From assembly GCF_014839805.1 (NCBI RefSeq), contig NC_051126.1, positions 6,394,609 through 6,458,608 on the forward strand: 64,000 nt of DNA. Direction: 5' to 3'. The notes beneath the pieces are model-generated. The model did no database searches, was not told where the DNA came from, and was given only the letters and a program-made list of their open reading frames with translations. Source of the stretch: Manduca sexta. Lineage: Eukaryota; Arthropoda; Insecta; Lepidoptera; Sphingidae. Positions 33,916 through 45,856 of the stretch are shown here, in pieces. Within the stretch, counting starts at the first letter, position 1. Every line of letters begins with the position of its first letter. The translations under genes were made by a program, and so were the position numbers.

Positions 33916-34995
33916 GAAATACATATTTTTGCTATTAGCGTAAACAATTGTATAAAGGCGTCTTAACTACGGCCTCGGGAAATAAATTCAACCATGATGC
34001 AGTCACTGGAACTAATGTAAAAAACTCTATAGAATCAATATATAATCATTTGAAAACTCTCATAGTACTTTTAAACCTATACCTACTTCTAAACCCCGCT
34101 GTCCTGAATTGTAAACAGACCGCATGTTTTTCTTAAAAGCAAAAACGCTAATTCCAAGCAAAGTCGCACATTACCCTGTAATTATCGGTACACGCCATTA
34201 TCCAAGCTTTTGTGCTCGAAAAAGCATCGGCTTATCGATTCAGCTGGCGCAGCGGTTTACACCATAAATACAGTTTTCTACGAGTACTCAGTAAGTTCGT
34301 GAAAGTGTGCCGACGTGCCGGCATTATCACCGCAATGTCGGCTCATTAACTTCCAAGTGAAAGCACCCGGCCTTTGATAACTTACTTTTTATGAAAACAC
34401 CGTCTACGTAAGTAAAGCTTCGCGAAAATACTGGAAGATTCGTTCGGAATGGCCACCCGCTCGAAAACTGCAGCGCTGCTTTCATTCCCATTACGAATTT
34501 TTATTCTCGAATATGATCATTTTTTGCGGGACTAGATATCGCACCTTAATTAATTAACTCGACGAACTTCATTTAGTCTTTTGTATGCTTTAAAAATGCT
34601 TTCACTCATTTTATTAAACATGATAATAAATGGAGTTAAGTAACAGCGCACCTTATAAAGGTTATTTATGTTTATTTTTAATTTTGAAATTCTCTTGTTT
34701 AAACATATCAGTTACAGTTGATGCTAAAAAATGTGATAAAGTAATAACGAATCAAAGATCGATTGTAATTATAAAACAATCGGTGTACAATTCGACACTC
34801 AACAGCGTTTTTAAAGGGCACTGAAAACTACTGAAAGCTGTAAGTAATGAATATATATTGCAATTAAATACACTTAATATCGATTAACGAGACATGTGGG
34901 TATAACCAGTATGTTCTCAAACTACGATACAGAGAAGACATCTACTGCGTTAAAAAATATTGCATTGCCTATTACATAACTCAAAAAGCAGTAAT
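33916..34995. other. Unique AT-rich sequence, nothing recognised
   Basis: A GC-richer stretch near 34230-34480 has no repeat signature and no supportable exon. The 64-codon frame at 34630-34824 is not convincing. Confidence 0.35.
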
Positions 34996-35298
34996 AGTTT
35001 AGTTGGGGGTGGAACGGACTGTCGATACAAATGTCCGCAGGTTCAAAACCCAAGGGCACGCACCTCTGACTTTTTTTGAGAGATGTGTGTGTATTCTTTG
35101 TGAATTATCGGTTGCTTTACCTGTGGAGGAAAACACCGTGAAGAAATCTGCATATATGAGATATTCTTTATAAGAATTTAAGGATATGTGAAGTCTGCCA
35201 ATTTGCACTAAGCTAGCGTGCTGGACTAAGGTCTAATCCCTCTCAGTAGTACAGAAAGCCTGTGCCTAGCTGTGGAACGCTATATAATATAGAGATGA
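34996..35298 (+). mobile_element. Second SINE family, copy 2 (near full length)
   Basis: The head is 'agtttagttgggggtggaac', and the B-box-like 'ccgcaggttcaaaacccaag' lies near 35034-35053. The body has 'gtattctttgtgaattatcg' and 'gtgaagtctgccaatttgca', and the 3' part has 'aggtctaatccctctcagta' with a TATA-rich end. I recognise it as a tRNA-derived lepidopteran SINE. It shares its body with the minus copy at 28038-28262 but not with the SINE family at 7748. Confidence 0.8.
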
Positions 35299-37971
35299 AA
35301 TTTTTATTTATATTATTATTATATATATAACTCAGTAATTAAATAATTATATATAATCTGTTGTTGCACCTAATCACATAAATAAATAAACTGAATATTC
35401 CTGCACGAATCATGTTCTCTCGCTACAAGTATTTAGTATCTGTAACACCGTGACAAAAAATTACGAGGACAAGCGTTGAAGGCGACGGTCCGATAAGGGC
35501 CTCCGTTAGTACCTGATGAATTCTCGTCAGGGATTAGCCCTTACAATATGAGCACAATTTCACAACGCCAAGGGTCTAAGGGTGACAAATGCTGGCGAGA
35601 GCGCGGAACAATTTATACGCGGTGTCCCGCTCTCATAAGTACATTTTGTAATAAAAATGATAATATGAAATCTTGCTCTATGCTGTAATTTTAAAATTGC
35701 GTTATTAATAAACTTATAAAATGGTTATGTACTCTATATTGTGTTGGTTATAAATTAAAGTTTTATAAAAACAAAATTACCCTGTAGTTGTTTTTTAAAA
35801 TTACATTATTATGAAGTTTTACTGTGGGTATAACTTAAATATAATATAACTTCCTCATTATTAAAATGATATAAACTCGTACGGATTATCCTAAAATATT
35901 TAACTTTGACAGAATAGTACAATTGCTATTAAAACTTTGTCACGCCAAAGCGACCGATTTTGCAACATCCTATCATTTAACATTTGTAACAACCATTTAC
36001 AAATTCGGACAAAGTTGAAAACGATAAAATCTCGCATTCGCGATAAAGTTCAATTCGGTAAAATGATTATCAAAGGCCATCAAATTTTTCCTTCCGATTA
36101 GGTTGGGTTTTAAACAAATTTCTTACTCAAACATGGAATTTGAATTATAAGCATTTCTGTGTTCCCCACTTCAGCAATATTCATGCGAGGCCGTCATTGG
36201 AAAATTGCTGATCTGTTCACAGTCAATAAAAAAGAGAATTTCGTAAGAGGGCTGATAGGAGGCGGCCGTTGTTTTGGACCTTCGGGAGCGATTGGGTGTT
36301 GATGTAATTTGCCAATGGATAGGGTTGCTGCAAGTTTGCGGGGAAGCAATCAACGCCGAATCTGATATTTGGAAAAAAACGTCCGTTTGTAATTCCGACG
36401 TTTCGTTGCTTCGAGTAAATTTGCAATAGTATCAGTTCTGTACCAAATTTCGATATGAAACACTTTGCTATAAAGTATAAACGTATCGCGTTATTATTTT
36501 GGACCTTTTTATTTGTGCTCAGATTACATGCAACAGTGAACTATATTCCAAAATCTGTATAATTCAAAAATAGCCCCCGACACAAAACCACTGAAAATTA
36601 ATAAAATAATGTGTTTTTATTTGTCGTTTAACTTTATTAGAAGTACCTAGCAATATTTTGACACCAGCCTCTGAAAAAGGATTTTTTTTTCTCCTCGGTT
36701 CAGGCTTCAGGGTACGAACCTCTGTCGCGGGATGTTTTTTTTTTTTATAATATTACTCGGTATTTTAAATAAAGTTAAACGAACATATATTTTTGAAATT
36801 TTTTGAAGTTTGAATTATAATTTTTTTATTTATAACTTTTTAAAATACTATTTTCTCTACTATGGCGTCTCAATCATAAGATATTTAACACCTACTCATT
36901 GAAATAATTCTTCTGAGCCCGAATACGCTATATCTTCTGTAATTTGTTGGGAAGTTGAGTATAACACATACTTCTTGATTCTGCAGCATCAGATCAAGGT
37001 TACGAAAACTTGAAAACACCACTAAAGGAGTATTACGTACAATTTAACATCAGTCGAACCTGTGAAATGAAATGAGCTTATGATTTTTAAACGACCGAAC
37101 ATATCTACTTGAATAACAAGTATGAACCATCTTGATCATATCAGCTTTTACACAAAAAGCATCGCATCAAAATCAGTACATTCGTTTATAAGCTACAATA
37201 TCACAGACAGACATACACAGCATCCATTGCCGTATATTCTACAAATACGAACGTCCATATAAACTATTTGTTCAAAATCTGAACTAAAATGGCAACCAAA
37301 ACGTCACTGTTATTACCTAATAATTCACTTGAAAAATAAATAATTGTACTTATTTGAAAAAAAAATTTCATTCAATTCCAGGTTTACACTTGGACTCGAA
37401 TCTTATATCATAAGCGCCACTCTATAGTCAAACCACGAGCTGTCAATATAGACCATACTAAAGTCAGTTTGAATGGATTGCAGTTCAATTCAGTTGACAG
37501 TGAAAGTTCGTAACCCTAAATCTAGTTCGTAGTACATATATATACAGAGCACCCCTCTAAAAACTGGTATAATATTAATGGTAAATAATGACTACGAGGC
37601 TGGCTGGTAATTTTAAAAATATAAAAATTTAATCGAAGTTGTGGCGGCAAATGGAGACGACATGTTAATTAAATTGGCATCGTGAATATCAATTAAGTGG
37701 CTATTAGGAGTCCATTACCACAAATTAGCTGATTGACAAAGTCATTAGTGAAACTTAGTCCTTACTTACATAATTTTATTCTATAACAATAAGTAATATC
37801 TAAGATATATTTATACAATAAAAAATACTATATATACCTACTATTCTTAAATGTATAAGCAAATAATTATAATTATTCCACATTATTTTATAGGGTTATA
37901 ATTATTAGTCATTACATTAAATTATTATTTTGTCTTCGATTTTTATATCTCCGTCTCAACTCACTTCTCAC
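35299..37971. other. Unique AT-rich sequence, nothing recognised
   Basis: About 2.7 kb. Overlapping minus-strand frames at 36171-36426 lie in slightly GC-richer DNA but have no domain, signal peptide or paired splice sites. The remainder is A/T-rich with T-runs near 36686 and 36736. Confidence 0.35.
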
Positions 37972-38135
37972 TAATATTATAAATGCAAAGGATTGTGAAA
38001 ATGTTTGGATAATTGTTGGAAGTAAACTCAAAAACAGATGAAAAGATTTGGATTAAATTTAGACATTAACTTTATTAACAAATACATAGATATACTTTTT
38101 ATATCGATAACCTGCTCCCGTAGAAAATTATTGAA
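37972..38135 (+). mobile_element. Helitron-like element fragment
   Basis: It begins 'actaatattataaatgcaaa', the 5' signature shared with the elements at 6020 and 55255 (minus). It continues through 'ttgtgaaaatgtttggataa' and 'agatttggattaaatttaga'. The 3' hairpin and CTAG terminus are not found, so the right end is lost or too decayed. Confidence 0.5.
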
Positions 38136-41100
38136 TTTCTAATATGATTTTTTAAATAGATCGACACGCTTAGATTATGTAACAGGAAAGGCTTTTAATG
38201 CGAGCAACAATTATTTTTTTAAGAATCTCTGGGTAAAAGAATGATGCAAAGCCATCCAGTGTTTTGAAATTCCATTTTCTATTTTTCTCAAACGTTTTAC
38301 GCTGCTACGCAATTTAACCGCAAGTCATTAACGTCACATTGTACAATTGTATAAAAAACATTATTCTCAAGTCGCACATAACAGCATACATTTCAAACAT
38401 TCCATCGGCAAATAATATTTTGGTACAACCCACGGTATCTTACACATCAAAACAATGAAATAAAATAAACATTAACGTGAAGGAAGGTGAGGTATGATGG
38501 AACGAGTGCCATTTGCGTCGGTCGCATGAAAAATATTTCCACTGATCTTGTTTACATTGACATCGTAATCCGTATGAGGCAGGACGGTTTTTTACGCCAT
38601 ACTGAGCAGATGTGAACTCAGGGTTGCTTCTTGCAGCCTCTTGTGGTTTAGGGGTGCGTGCACAGGGTCTTGTGATTTATAACCCCCTACAAGGCTGTAA
38701 GAAGTGGTGGAATCGAGATTTGTAACATTTGGCTAGGGCTTATAATGAGTGACGAACTAGTTGTAAATGCTAGGCCGTGGATTCAGTTACGCCACTGAAA
38801 TAATTGTGCGGTGAGCAAAAATAGTGTTTCAGATGTGAGCTGTTGTGTGACCAAAAGTTTTTCGATTGGGTATTATTATACAAGTACCTACATAAATCGT
38901 AAGAATGCTACCTAAAATATACAATATTAAACTTGAATCTCTCACAACTTGATAATTAGATTCATCTTCGACATTCAATTAAAATGTCAATACACACAGC
39001 CTTGACATGTACGTCAAAGAAGATTATAATTAAAACAAATTATTAATACCTTTTTAACTAGGTAAATCCCAAAATCAGAGTAAACATCTTAAATCCCCAG
39101 AGTTAAACAAACGTTGACACAAGCCATATTGTATTGGCACGTTTTGGTAACCATTCAAAGCTCTCAAATAGTTGGGAGTCAACCCTGGATTTATCGTAAA
39201 AACGGAACGAGGGAATCAAAATCCTCTTATCGCTCTGAAGCATAAAGCTTAAAATTGAAATTTAATAACTATATCTGCTGCGATCCTGGCGTTTTTAAAT
39301 CGTATCCCGTACTATGACGTTCGCGGGAACGTAAATATTTTCCTGTATAGAACACTGCTGATTATTTAGGTGAAGCGCAATTTTAAATTGGAGTATAGAC
39401 GATGCATACTTTGCTTTAAGATTCAGTTTCTTTTGCAATATCAGAGAACATTGTCAAAGTTAACTGGATAGTACATATGATATTTTGTGGAAGTAAAGAC
39501 AATAATTACTAACAATCTTAACTCACGACGCTCGAAGATATCAATACAACACAAAATAATTATTATGTTCGATTTATCACAATAAAAATCACATTGTGGA
39601 TTTTTTCGGGATGTAAGTAGCCTGTTATAATATTAATGAAGTGTTAGCTACTTATTTACCAAATTTCATTCAAGTCCATTAAACAGTATTTGCGTGATTT
39701 GCTTACAAACCCAACATTTTAAAAACATTAATATTATTTTATAACAGTTGCCTAAAAATCTATATCCATTAAATTGTCAAAGTTATGAGCATGCGTTTTT
39801 GTCGCATATTCGTCCTCAGAGTTCGTTGCACTAAACATAACATAAAAATCAAAACTATTACCATAGATGAAGTGACAACGCGTAGAGGTAAATAAAACAA
39901 GTGAAAAACACGAATTACCGCACCGCTCCGAGACCGAGCATTGTTCCACCGATATTTTGTACTGTCAATCACATTCTGCGGAATACTGAATAATACACGA
40001 AGGTACGTCAGAAGTCACGCGTCTATTTTTAATGACACAGCCGGGACCTTATCTCCTCCTCATGTTCAATTCAAGGGACCTAGGTTACATTCAAAGAAAT
40101 CTGTGTAGCGAAATGCGTGTTACATACACCCAACAACATTATTAGAGAAGTTCGCACGCGGTAATTATCTTACTGAGATAAGAACAAAGTTCTTAATATA
40201 TGCAAAATTTCTAACAAGATTTGTGTAATCTTGTTTGTTTAGCGGGGTAGATATGTAAAATAAACTCATTATAAAATCTGCGCTAATATGAATACGAAAA
40301 TAAATTGTGCGCGTTGAAACAAAGTAAAGGTAGTTCAATTTACGAGCCCAATATCAAACGTTAGGAAGTAATGAATTAAAAAATACTACGTTAAACATTA
40401 TTTAATTATACTATAAAATTACGCAAATGTTTGACATTTTAATAATACGAGTTTTATGGATTTTGTCGCGGTTTTTTTCGGACCACTAACACCTCAGTCT
40501 GCTTCCTGAACACGGAATGCTGAAAATCTTTTGAAACGTCGGACCAAAAATAAAATTAAAAACCGCCATAAAATTCGTAAAGCTACATACTACTATCGTT
40601 AGTTATGTATTGTGCAGACATTTAATGTGAAGTAATAAAAAGAAATAAAGTATTTTTTGACAATAGGAGATTTTGACACAATGAAACTATTTTACATTGT
40701 CCACACTAAGTCTGTTCTATGAGAATTACAAATAAACGAAATTTATATATTTTTAAATAAACAAAATTATCGGCCCACAACTTTACGAAGTTATAAGAAA
40801 TAGTGAACTATTTTAGGATTGATGAGAAATGGTTAAAAATAGGAAACTTAACACAATTTTGTGTGAGCGTTAGTAAAATATTTATATTTGTGTGTGGGTA
40901 TATACACACAAAATAAACTATGGCTCGAAATGACAATTATGTATAAATATTCTATTTTATTTCATAACCTATTAGGCATAAAACTGATTGATTCCTTTTA
41001 CGTATCGGGATACGATAGCGAATGTTGTAAGCTATGACCTTGGATGGGATCGGGTCCCACCCCAGGTCATGGCGCGGCGTCGCAACTAGAGCACCGCGAC

Positions 41101-42462
41101 TCTAAAATGGTTCACCCGGGTTGTATATTTCAGAAGGGGTTAACTTAAAAAATCGTACGTAAAGATACTTGATTTGTTTAAAAACAATATTAAGAATATC
41201 TAAGACATCAATCCCTGTTACAGCTCAGGTGGTTACAACACTATTCCCAGTCACATACTTTAGAATGTCGACGATGACAAACCACATACATGTAGCTACT
41301 TGAGGTTTGCTCAAGCTGTCGATCCAACTTTCGCCGTCTTTGCACGCAATATTGCCAGACATTTGGAAATACCAGGAATTTAATTCGTAAATAATCGAAA
41401 TAGCCAAAATTACGAGTAACTAGTAAATTCCATAGAGCTGAGAATTTCGCCGGGCCGAATACCTTTCCGTCATTATACAACGGGTGTCTACAAACGTAAT
41501 TACATTAACGTTTTTCTCTGAATCTTTTTCAAGTTTCATACGAAATTAAATGTATAGAACTGGCAACATTAATTAAATTTTTGAATGAAACCTGCATGTT
41601 TGTTGAAGAGCATTGGGTTTACGTTATATTAATTTATATTAACAAAAGACAAAGTATCAATTTATATCATGTCTCTTCAAATTACGGCGTAATTTTCTTC
41701 GCTTACTTTGTAGTGATGCTGGTGCATTTTTAAAATATATAGCTATTCAGCTTACAGCAATTACATAATGTGAACAAGTAATCCTATTACAATTTCCAGA
41801 AATTTGTTATTATTCGATAAAATTTCGATACAAAAGAATAACATCGTAAATAACGGTCACACGAGGAATCTTAGATTAAAAATCTTATAATAGAATAAAT
41901 ATAATTATTAAGAATAGATTAAAATGCAAATTATTTTCGAGCACGTGGCACTGTCAAAGTGACCAAACGGTTCTTCATCAACAAAATATTATATAAAAAG
42001 TTAATAAATGATTTATCAACAACGTCCAATTACCGAAGATACTCTGAACAATGCACATGCATCAGTGATTCAAGTTAATGAATGAAAGACCTGGTCAAGT
42101 GCAAATAAATTTGTAATACAACAGGCAACAGCAAAAAGTACTTTCCAGCGAGTCCAACGCACCAAGTAATTTTATATTTTCCGACTGGTAACACCACGAC
42201 AAATATAATATGAATGAAAAATTTAAAAATGTATCTTTTGTTTCGGGTTATTGTGATTGTATTGTTTTTATTCATCTTGTTCTATAATTTATTGCTCATT
42301 ATAAAGGAAGCCGTTCTTGTAAAAATTATTATTGTGAAACATCACGCATTTATATGTGACCCAAAATTCGGAGGTGTATATCAGAAAAAGTTTGATATCA
42401 TATTTAAAATTTTAAGAAGAGTTTTTCATTTATATTTAAAACAACACATCTCTGCGCGTATA
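38136..42462. other. Long unique AT-rich region with two weak repeat-like spots
   Basis: No gene is supported over 4.3 kb. Two spots deserve mention. At about 40455-40580 an imperfect inverted repeat ('ggattttgtcgcggtttttt' against 'aaaaaccgccataaaattcg') could be a small fold-back element. At about 41035-41110 a GC-rich stretch ('gggatcgggtcccaccccag', 'ggcgcggcgtcgcaac') may be a SINE remnant. Short frames at 39752-39972 and 41225-41480 overlap on one strand without exon signals. Confidence 0.35.
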
Positions 42463-42969
42463 CAGGGTGGATTCTTAACACGGGGTAAATACTATAAGCG
42501 CTGTAGTTGTAAGAAAACTTTCTTACAAGACTGTCCAACATTTTTGCAGACATGAAGATCTACATTGACAGATTATAATAAATGTAGTCATTATGAAAAT
42601 TGTCATTTTTAGCATAACCGTTTTTGATGCGATCGGCCTTATCGCTGACAACGGTCCAAGGACCATTAGGAGTTTGAGTATATTTAGGGCTAGAAATGGC
42701 AAGAAAAAACTTTCTTCATACATTTTATAAGAAATTCGGTTTAAAAACATATCTTTGTATTCTGGGTTGATTAATCAGATGGTCCTTGTTAGTAAGGTTC
42801 GATAGTATTTTTGTTTTTTTGCCTATATTGCCCATTTTTTTGCTGTCTGTGTATATGTTGTAAAAATCTGTGAATGCATCTGTGATCTGAGTATCTTCAA
42901 AAACGATAGATAATCTCCTAAAAAACATCAGTAGCTGTCCTCGCTGTTCGTTCTCAGAAATCCACCCTG
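42463..42969. mobile_element. MITE-like element with CAGGGTGGATT termini and TA flanks
   Basis: CAGGGTGGATT starts at 42463 and its reverse complement ends at 42969, giving a 507-bp unit. The flanks are TATA on both sides (42459-42462 and 42970-42973), compatible with a TA duplication as for Tc1/mariner-type elements. The perfect terminal repeat is only 11 bp. Minus-strand frames inside (42725-42928, 42523-42750) are not recognisable as transposase. Confidence 0.65.
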
Positions 42970-43022
42970 TATAGCACTCTTAATTTAAATGGTCATTGGG
43001 ATTTTCGGATATTGTATTTAAT

Positions 43023-43026
43023 ATTT
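43023..43026. repeat. Target site duplication, left (LTR retrotransposon)
   Basis: ATTT immediately precedes the 5' LTR, and ATTT immediately follows the 3' LTR at 49105-49108. Four-base duplications are normal for Ty3/Gypsy integration. The sequence is low-complexity, so a chance match cannot be fully excluded. Confidence 0.75.
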
Positions 43027-43337
43027 TGTTAGAAATTGTAACAATTATATTATCCTTTGTTTTGTCTTTAATTTGTTAATAAATGATTTGTTATTGATGT
43101 AAAGCATGTTCCCACCAGCTACATCCGGTAGTCACTTTATTAATATTGACTTCCGGTATAACCGATGTCTGTCGGTAGACAGAGATAATTTTATTGATAG
43201 CAGTCGGGAACATGGCATTCGAGTCTGAGCTCTCTTGAAGCAAAGACGTCTTGTATAATATCGTTAAATAAAAGTGTTGTAAAGTACAAGTGAAGTATTA
43301 CTTAAATAAGAAGCTATTTAATTACATCGTATTAACA
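43027..43337 (+). repeat. 5' LTR (311 bp)
   Basis: It starts TGTTAGAAATTG and ends GTATTAACA. By eye it is identical to 48794-49104 except at 43187 (A here, G at 48954). A polyadenylation-type AATAAA lies at 43267-43272 in the 3' third. U3/R/U5 boundaries cannot be fixed from sequence alone. Confidence 0.95.
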
Positions 43338-43357
43338 GCTCAGAAGTGGGATCACAC
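43338..43357 (+). other. Candidate primer-binding site
   Basis: Directly after the 5' LTR, 'gctcagaagtgggatcacac' resembles the complement of an insect tRNA-Leu 3' region (cag-agtgggat core) rather than a canonical TGG start. The assignment is a guess from partial similarity. Confidence 0.35.
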
Positions 43358-43433
43358 CGAAAATAAAAACATTTTTTTTTTTTTCTGGTGTCGCCATACG
43401 CCCTTAGTTTTGAAGCAGTTTTAAACAAAAATA

Positions 43434-45686
43434 ATGGATGAACAACGTCGTAAGCGCGTTAGTCATTCAAACGTTGAAACAGAGTTGCCAAAACGCCAGC
43501 GGGTGACTGGCGATTCAAGTTGTAGGGCACATAATTATGTCGGTGTAATGCAGAGCAGCCAACAGAGACGAAACTATCGAGAAAATACGTCGTCAGATGG
43601 CAGCAACGTGACTCCGGGTCCAAATATAATTGCAGGCTGCAGTCGTAACGCGATACACACGCAGCCCAGTTCGACACATGGTGATCGCATCGTGCTAAAA
43701 GATCACTGTAACGAAACTTCTCGGCGCAATCATAGTTCACGTAATCGGCCCCGCGTCTTGCGCAGCCGCAACCGCAGCCGCAGCCGAAATCGCAGGCGCA
43801 CCCGCAGCTTGAGCCGCAGCCACAGCCGAAGTCGCAGGCGTAGCCGCAGCTCGAGTCGCAGCCACAGTCACAGCCGAAGTCGCAGGTACAGCCGCAGCTT
43901 GAGCCGCAGCCGTAGCCTGAGCAGCAGTCACACCCTAAGCCGCAGGTGTAAACGAAGTCAAAGCCGCAGCAACCGACGTAGTCGCAGATCCCGCACTGGT
44001 CGTCACAGAAGAACCAGCCGCTTTCAAGGATCCCGGTTAGTAGATATTTTTAAGAATCTTGTTCAGACCATGAAAATGCAAGATGGAAATGAACGTTTTC
44101 CAGTTTTAAATGTCCTGCCGGAATTTGATCCCTCTAAACGTAATCAAACTATTGATATGTGGATCTCTAAGGTAAATGAATCTGCACAGATATATAAATG
44201 GACTGAAAGGCAGACGATTCATTACGCATTGCCTAAATTAACCGGTTTAGCTCAAAAATGGTATCAAGGACTTCCGAGTCTCATGTTTTCCTGGTCTGAA
44301 TGGCAAAATAAGCTGCGTTCAGCATTTCCTAGCGATGAAAATTACGCCCAACTGTTGTCTGACATGCTATCGTGCAAAGCGCGTTTTAGAGATTCGTTAG
44401 AAGAATATTTTTACGAAAAAATGGTTCATTTGAATAGATGTAATATTTATGGGAAAAATGCAATAGATTGTATCCTCTTTGGTATTGAAGATCGTTCTAT
44501 AAGGACCAGTGCTGAAGCAGCACAGTATTCAGATCCTGATAGATTATTGGTTTATTTAAAGGGCGTTAAATTGAATAAGCGTGTAGACAAAACTTCGCAG
44601 CAGACTAGTATGACTGACAATAAGCGTAATAAACCTAATAGAAATTCGATGAATACAACGGAAAACAAATCTAAATGTTATAATTGCGGGGAAGAAGGAC
44701 ATCCGTATTATAGACGTAAAGAAACTATCAAACGTTGCACCAACTGCAAACTGGTAGGGCATTTAAATGAGAATTGTCCTAGTAAAAGAGATAGTAACTT
44801 AAAAACAGTATTAGGGATCTCCCAAGAACAAGATAATGATCTTAAATATTTTAAGCCTATAATTGTTAATGGCATGAACTTTGACTGCTTCATTGATTTT
44901 GGGAGCCAATGTTCTATGATTAAAGAATCTGTTGCACGAATATTAAATCAGAAATGGACATCTAATGATTTACCTGTACTAAGGGGATTCGGTGACGGAC
45001 TCGTGAACTGTTTAGGCAAATGTGATGTAGAAGTTGTTGTAGACACTGTAAAAGCACAAGTGCCAGTCCTTATAGTCCCGAACCATTTGTTACAAGTCCC
45101 GGTATTATTGGGTCAAACATTCACTGAACAAGATCATGTAGTGGTTCTCAAAACTAATGAAATTTTAAAGATTACTACTAAGCCGGAAGTGGGACCCCAT
45201 AGGTTATTGTTACGAATTTCAAGGGAGACAAATGTAAATGGACTTACTTGTGTTGAAGTATATTCTGAACCATGTTTCACTGGTGACGTTCTTGTAGAGT
45301 CGAGCTTTAGTCATGCGATAGGTAAAGAATACGAAGTTATTCAGGGTTTAATATGTTTGATGGAAGGCCGTGGTCGATTAATGCTGAAGGGATATAATCC
45401 ATTAGGGGTAACTTTAAAACAGGATACATTATTAGCGCGCGTAAAACCTTTTGTAGGAATACATTCGCATACTGTGAATAGAATTTTGAGTAACGATGCA
45501 GAATTGCCAAAGTTACTTATTGATAGTTCGTTAATAAATGTAGGTTCTGATATAGGAGATCAATATCAAAAGTTATTATCAAAGTTACTGAATGAATATC
45601 GGGATTGTTTCGCTTTTTCGACTCGAGAGTTGGGATGCATAAAAGGAATTGAAATGGAAATTCAACTGCACGATAAAACCCTGTAG
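43434..45686 (+). CDS. Gag-protease polyprotein of the Gypsy element, with RS-rich N-terminal domain
   Basis: It encodes 750 residues from an ATG 97 bp after the LTR. Residues 1-98 are polar. Residues about 99-190 are dominated by Arg-Ser and Ser-Arg dipeptides, as in SR splicing proteins. Residues about 200-385 form the retrotransposon Gag domain ('WISKVNES', 'KWYQGLPS', 'SLEEYFYEKM'). Two zinc knuckles follow: C415-C418-H423 with Arg at 428 where the fourth ligand is expected, and a complete C435-C438-H443-C448. The retropepsin-like region has D488-F489-G490 where D-T/S-G is usual, and 'LLGQTF' near 558-563. The C-terminus runs into the start of the RT region and ends at TAG 45684-45686, where the pol frame is lost. 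Gag would package the RNA; here full Gag-Pol cannot be made. Confidence 0.9.
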   Translation: MDEQRRKRVSHSNVETELPKRQRVTGDSSCRAHNYVGVMQSSQQRRNYRENTSSDGSNVTPGPNIIAGCSRNAIHTQPSSTHGDRIVLKDHCNETSRRNHSSRNRPRVLRSRNRSRSRNRRRTRSLSRSHSRSRRRSRSSSRSHSHSRSRRYSRSLSRSRSLSSSHTLSRRCKRSQSRSNRRSRRSRTGRHRRTSRFQGSRLVDIFKNLVQTMKMQDGNERFPVLNVLPEFDPSKRNQTIDMWISKVNESAQIYKWTERQTIHYALPKLTGLAQKWYQGLPSLMFSWSEWQNKLRSAFPSDENYAQLLSDMLSCKARFRDSLEEYFYEKMVHLNRCNIYGKNAIDCILFGIEDRSIRTSAEAAQYSDPDRLLVYLKGVKLNKRVDKTSQQTSMTDNKRNKPNRNSMNTTENKSKCYNCGEEGHPYYRRKETIKRCTNCKLVGHLNENCPSKRDSNLKTVLGISQEQDNDLKYFKPIIVNGMNFDCFIDFGSQCSMIKESVARILNQKWTSNDLPVLRGFGDGLVNCLGKCDVEVVVDTVKAQVPVLIVPNHLLQVPVLLGQTFTEQDHVVVLKTNEILKITTKPEVGPHRLLLRISRETNVNGLTCVEVYSEPCFTGDVLVESSFSHAIGKEYEVIQGLICLMEGRGRLMLKGYNPLGVTLKQDTLLARVKPFVGIHSHTVNRILSNDAELPKLLIDSSLINVGSDIGDQYQKLLSKLLNEYRDCFAFSTRELGCIKGIEMEIQLHDKTL

Positions 45687-45856
45687 CATATCGACCTTAT
45701 CGACTGGCTCATTCAGAACGTCAAATAGTCCGCGATATGATTAAAGATTTAGAGGATTCCGGGATAAGTTCGCCCTTCGACGTCAGATTATGCATCTCCA
45801 ATCTTATTGATTAAAAGAAGACTGGCGATTACAGACTCTGCATAGATTTTAGGTCT
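45687..45856 (+). pseudogene. Frame-broken N-terminal part of the reverse transcriptase
   Basis: RT-like codons continue across this stretch but not in one frame. The gag frame closes at TAG 45684-45686. RT-like sequence then reads in the frame shared with the downstream pol ORF. Around 45770-45785 it passes into the gag frame and around 45811-45816 back again, with an in-frame TAA at 45812-45814. This gives at least three frame changes in 130 bp. No slippery heptamer plus pseudoknot was recognised at the first junction, and the position (inside RT) is unlike a programmed gag-pol shift, so I treat it as damage or sequencing error. Confidence 0.75.

Noticed and set aside
43737..43931. Ala/Thr-rich antisense frame opposite the Gag RS domain
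   Set aside because: It is the complement of the repetitive RS-coding tract; the repeat keeps all frames open.
45680..45690. Programmed ribosomal frameshift between gag and pol
   Set aside because: The break lies within the RT region, is followed by further frame changes and a stop, and no slippery site was recognised.
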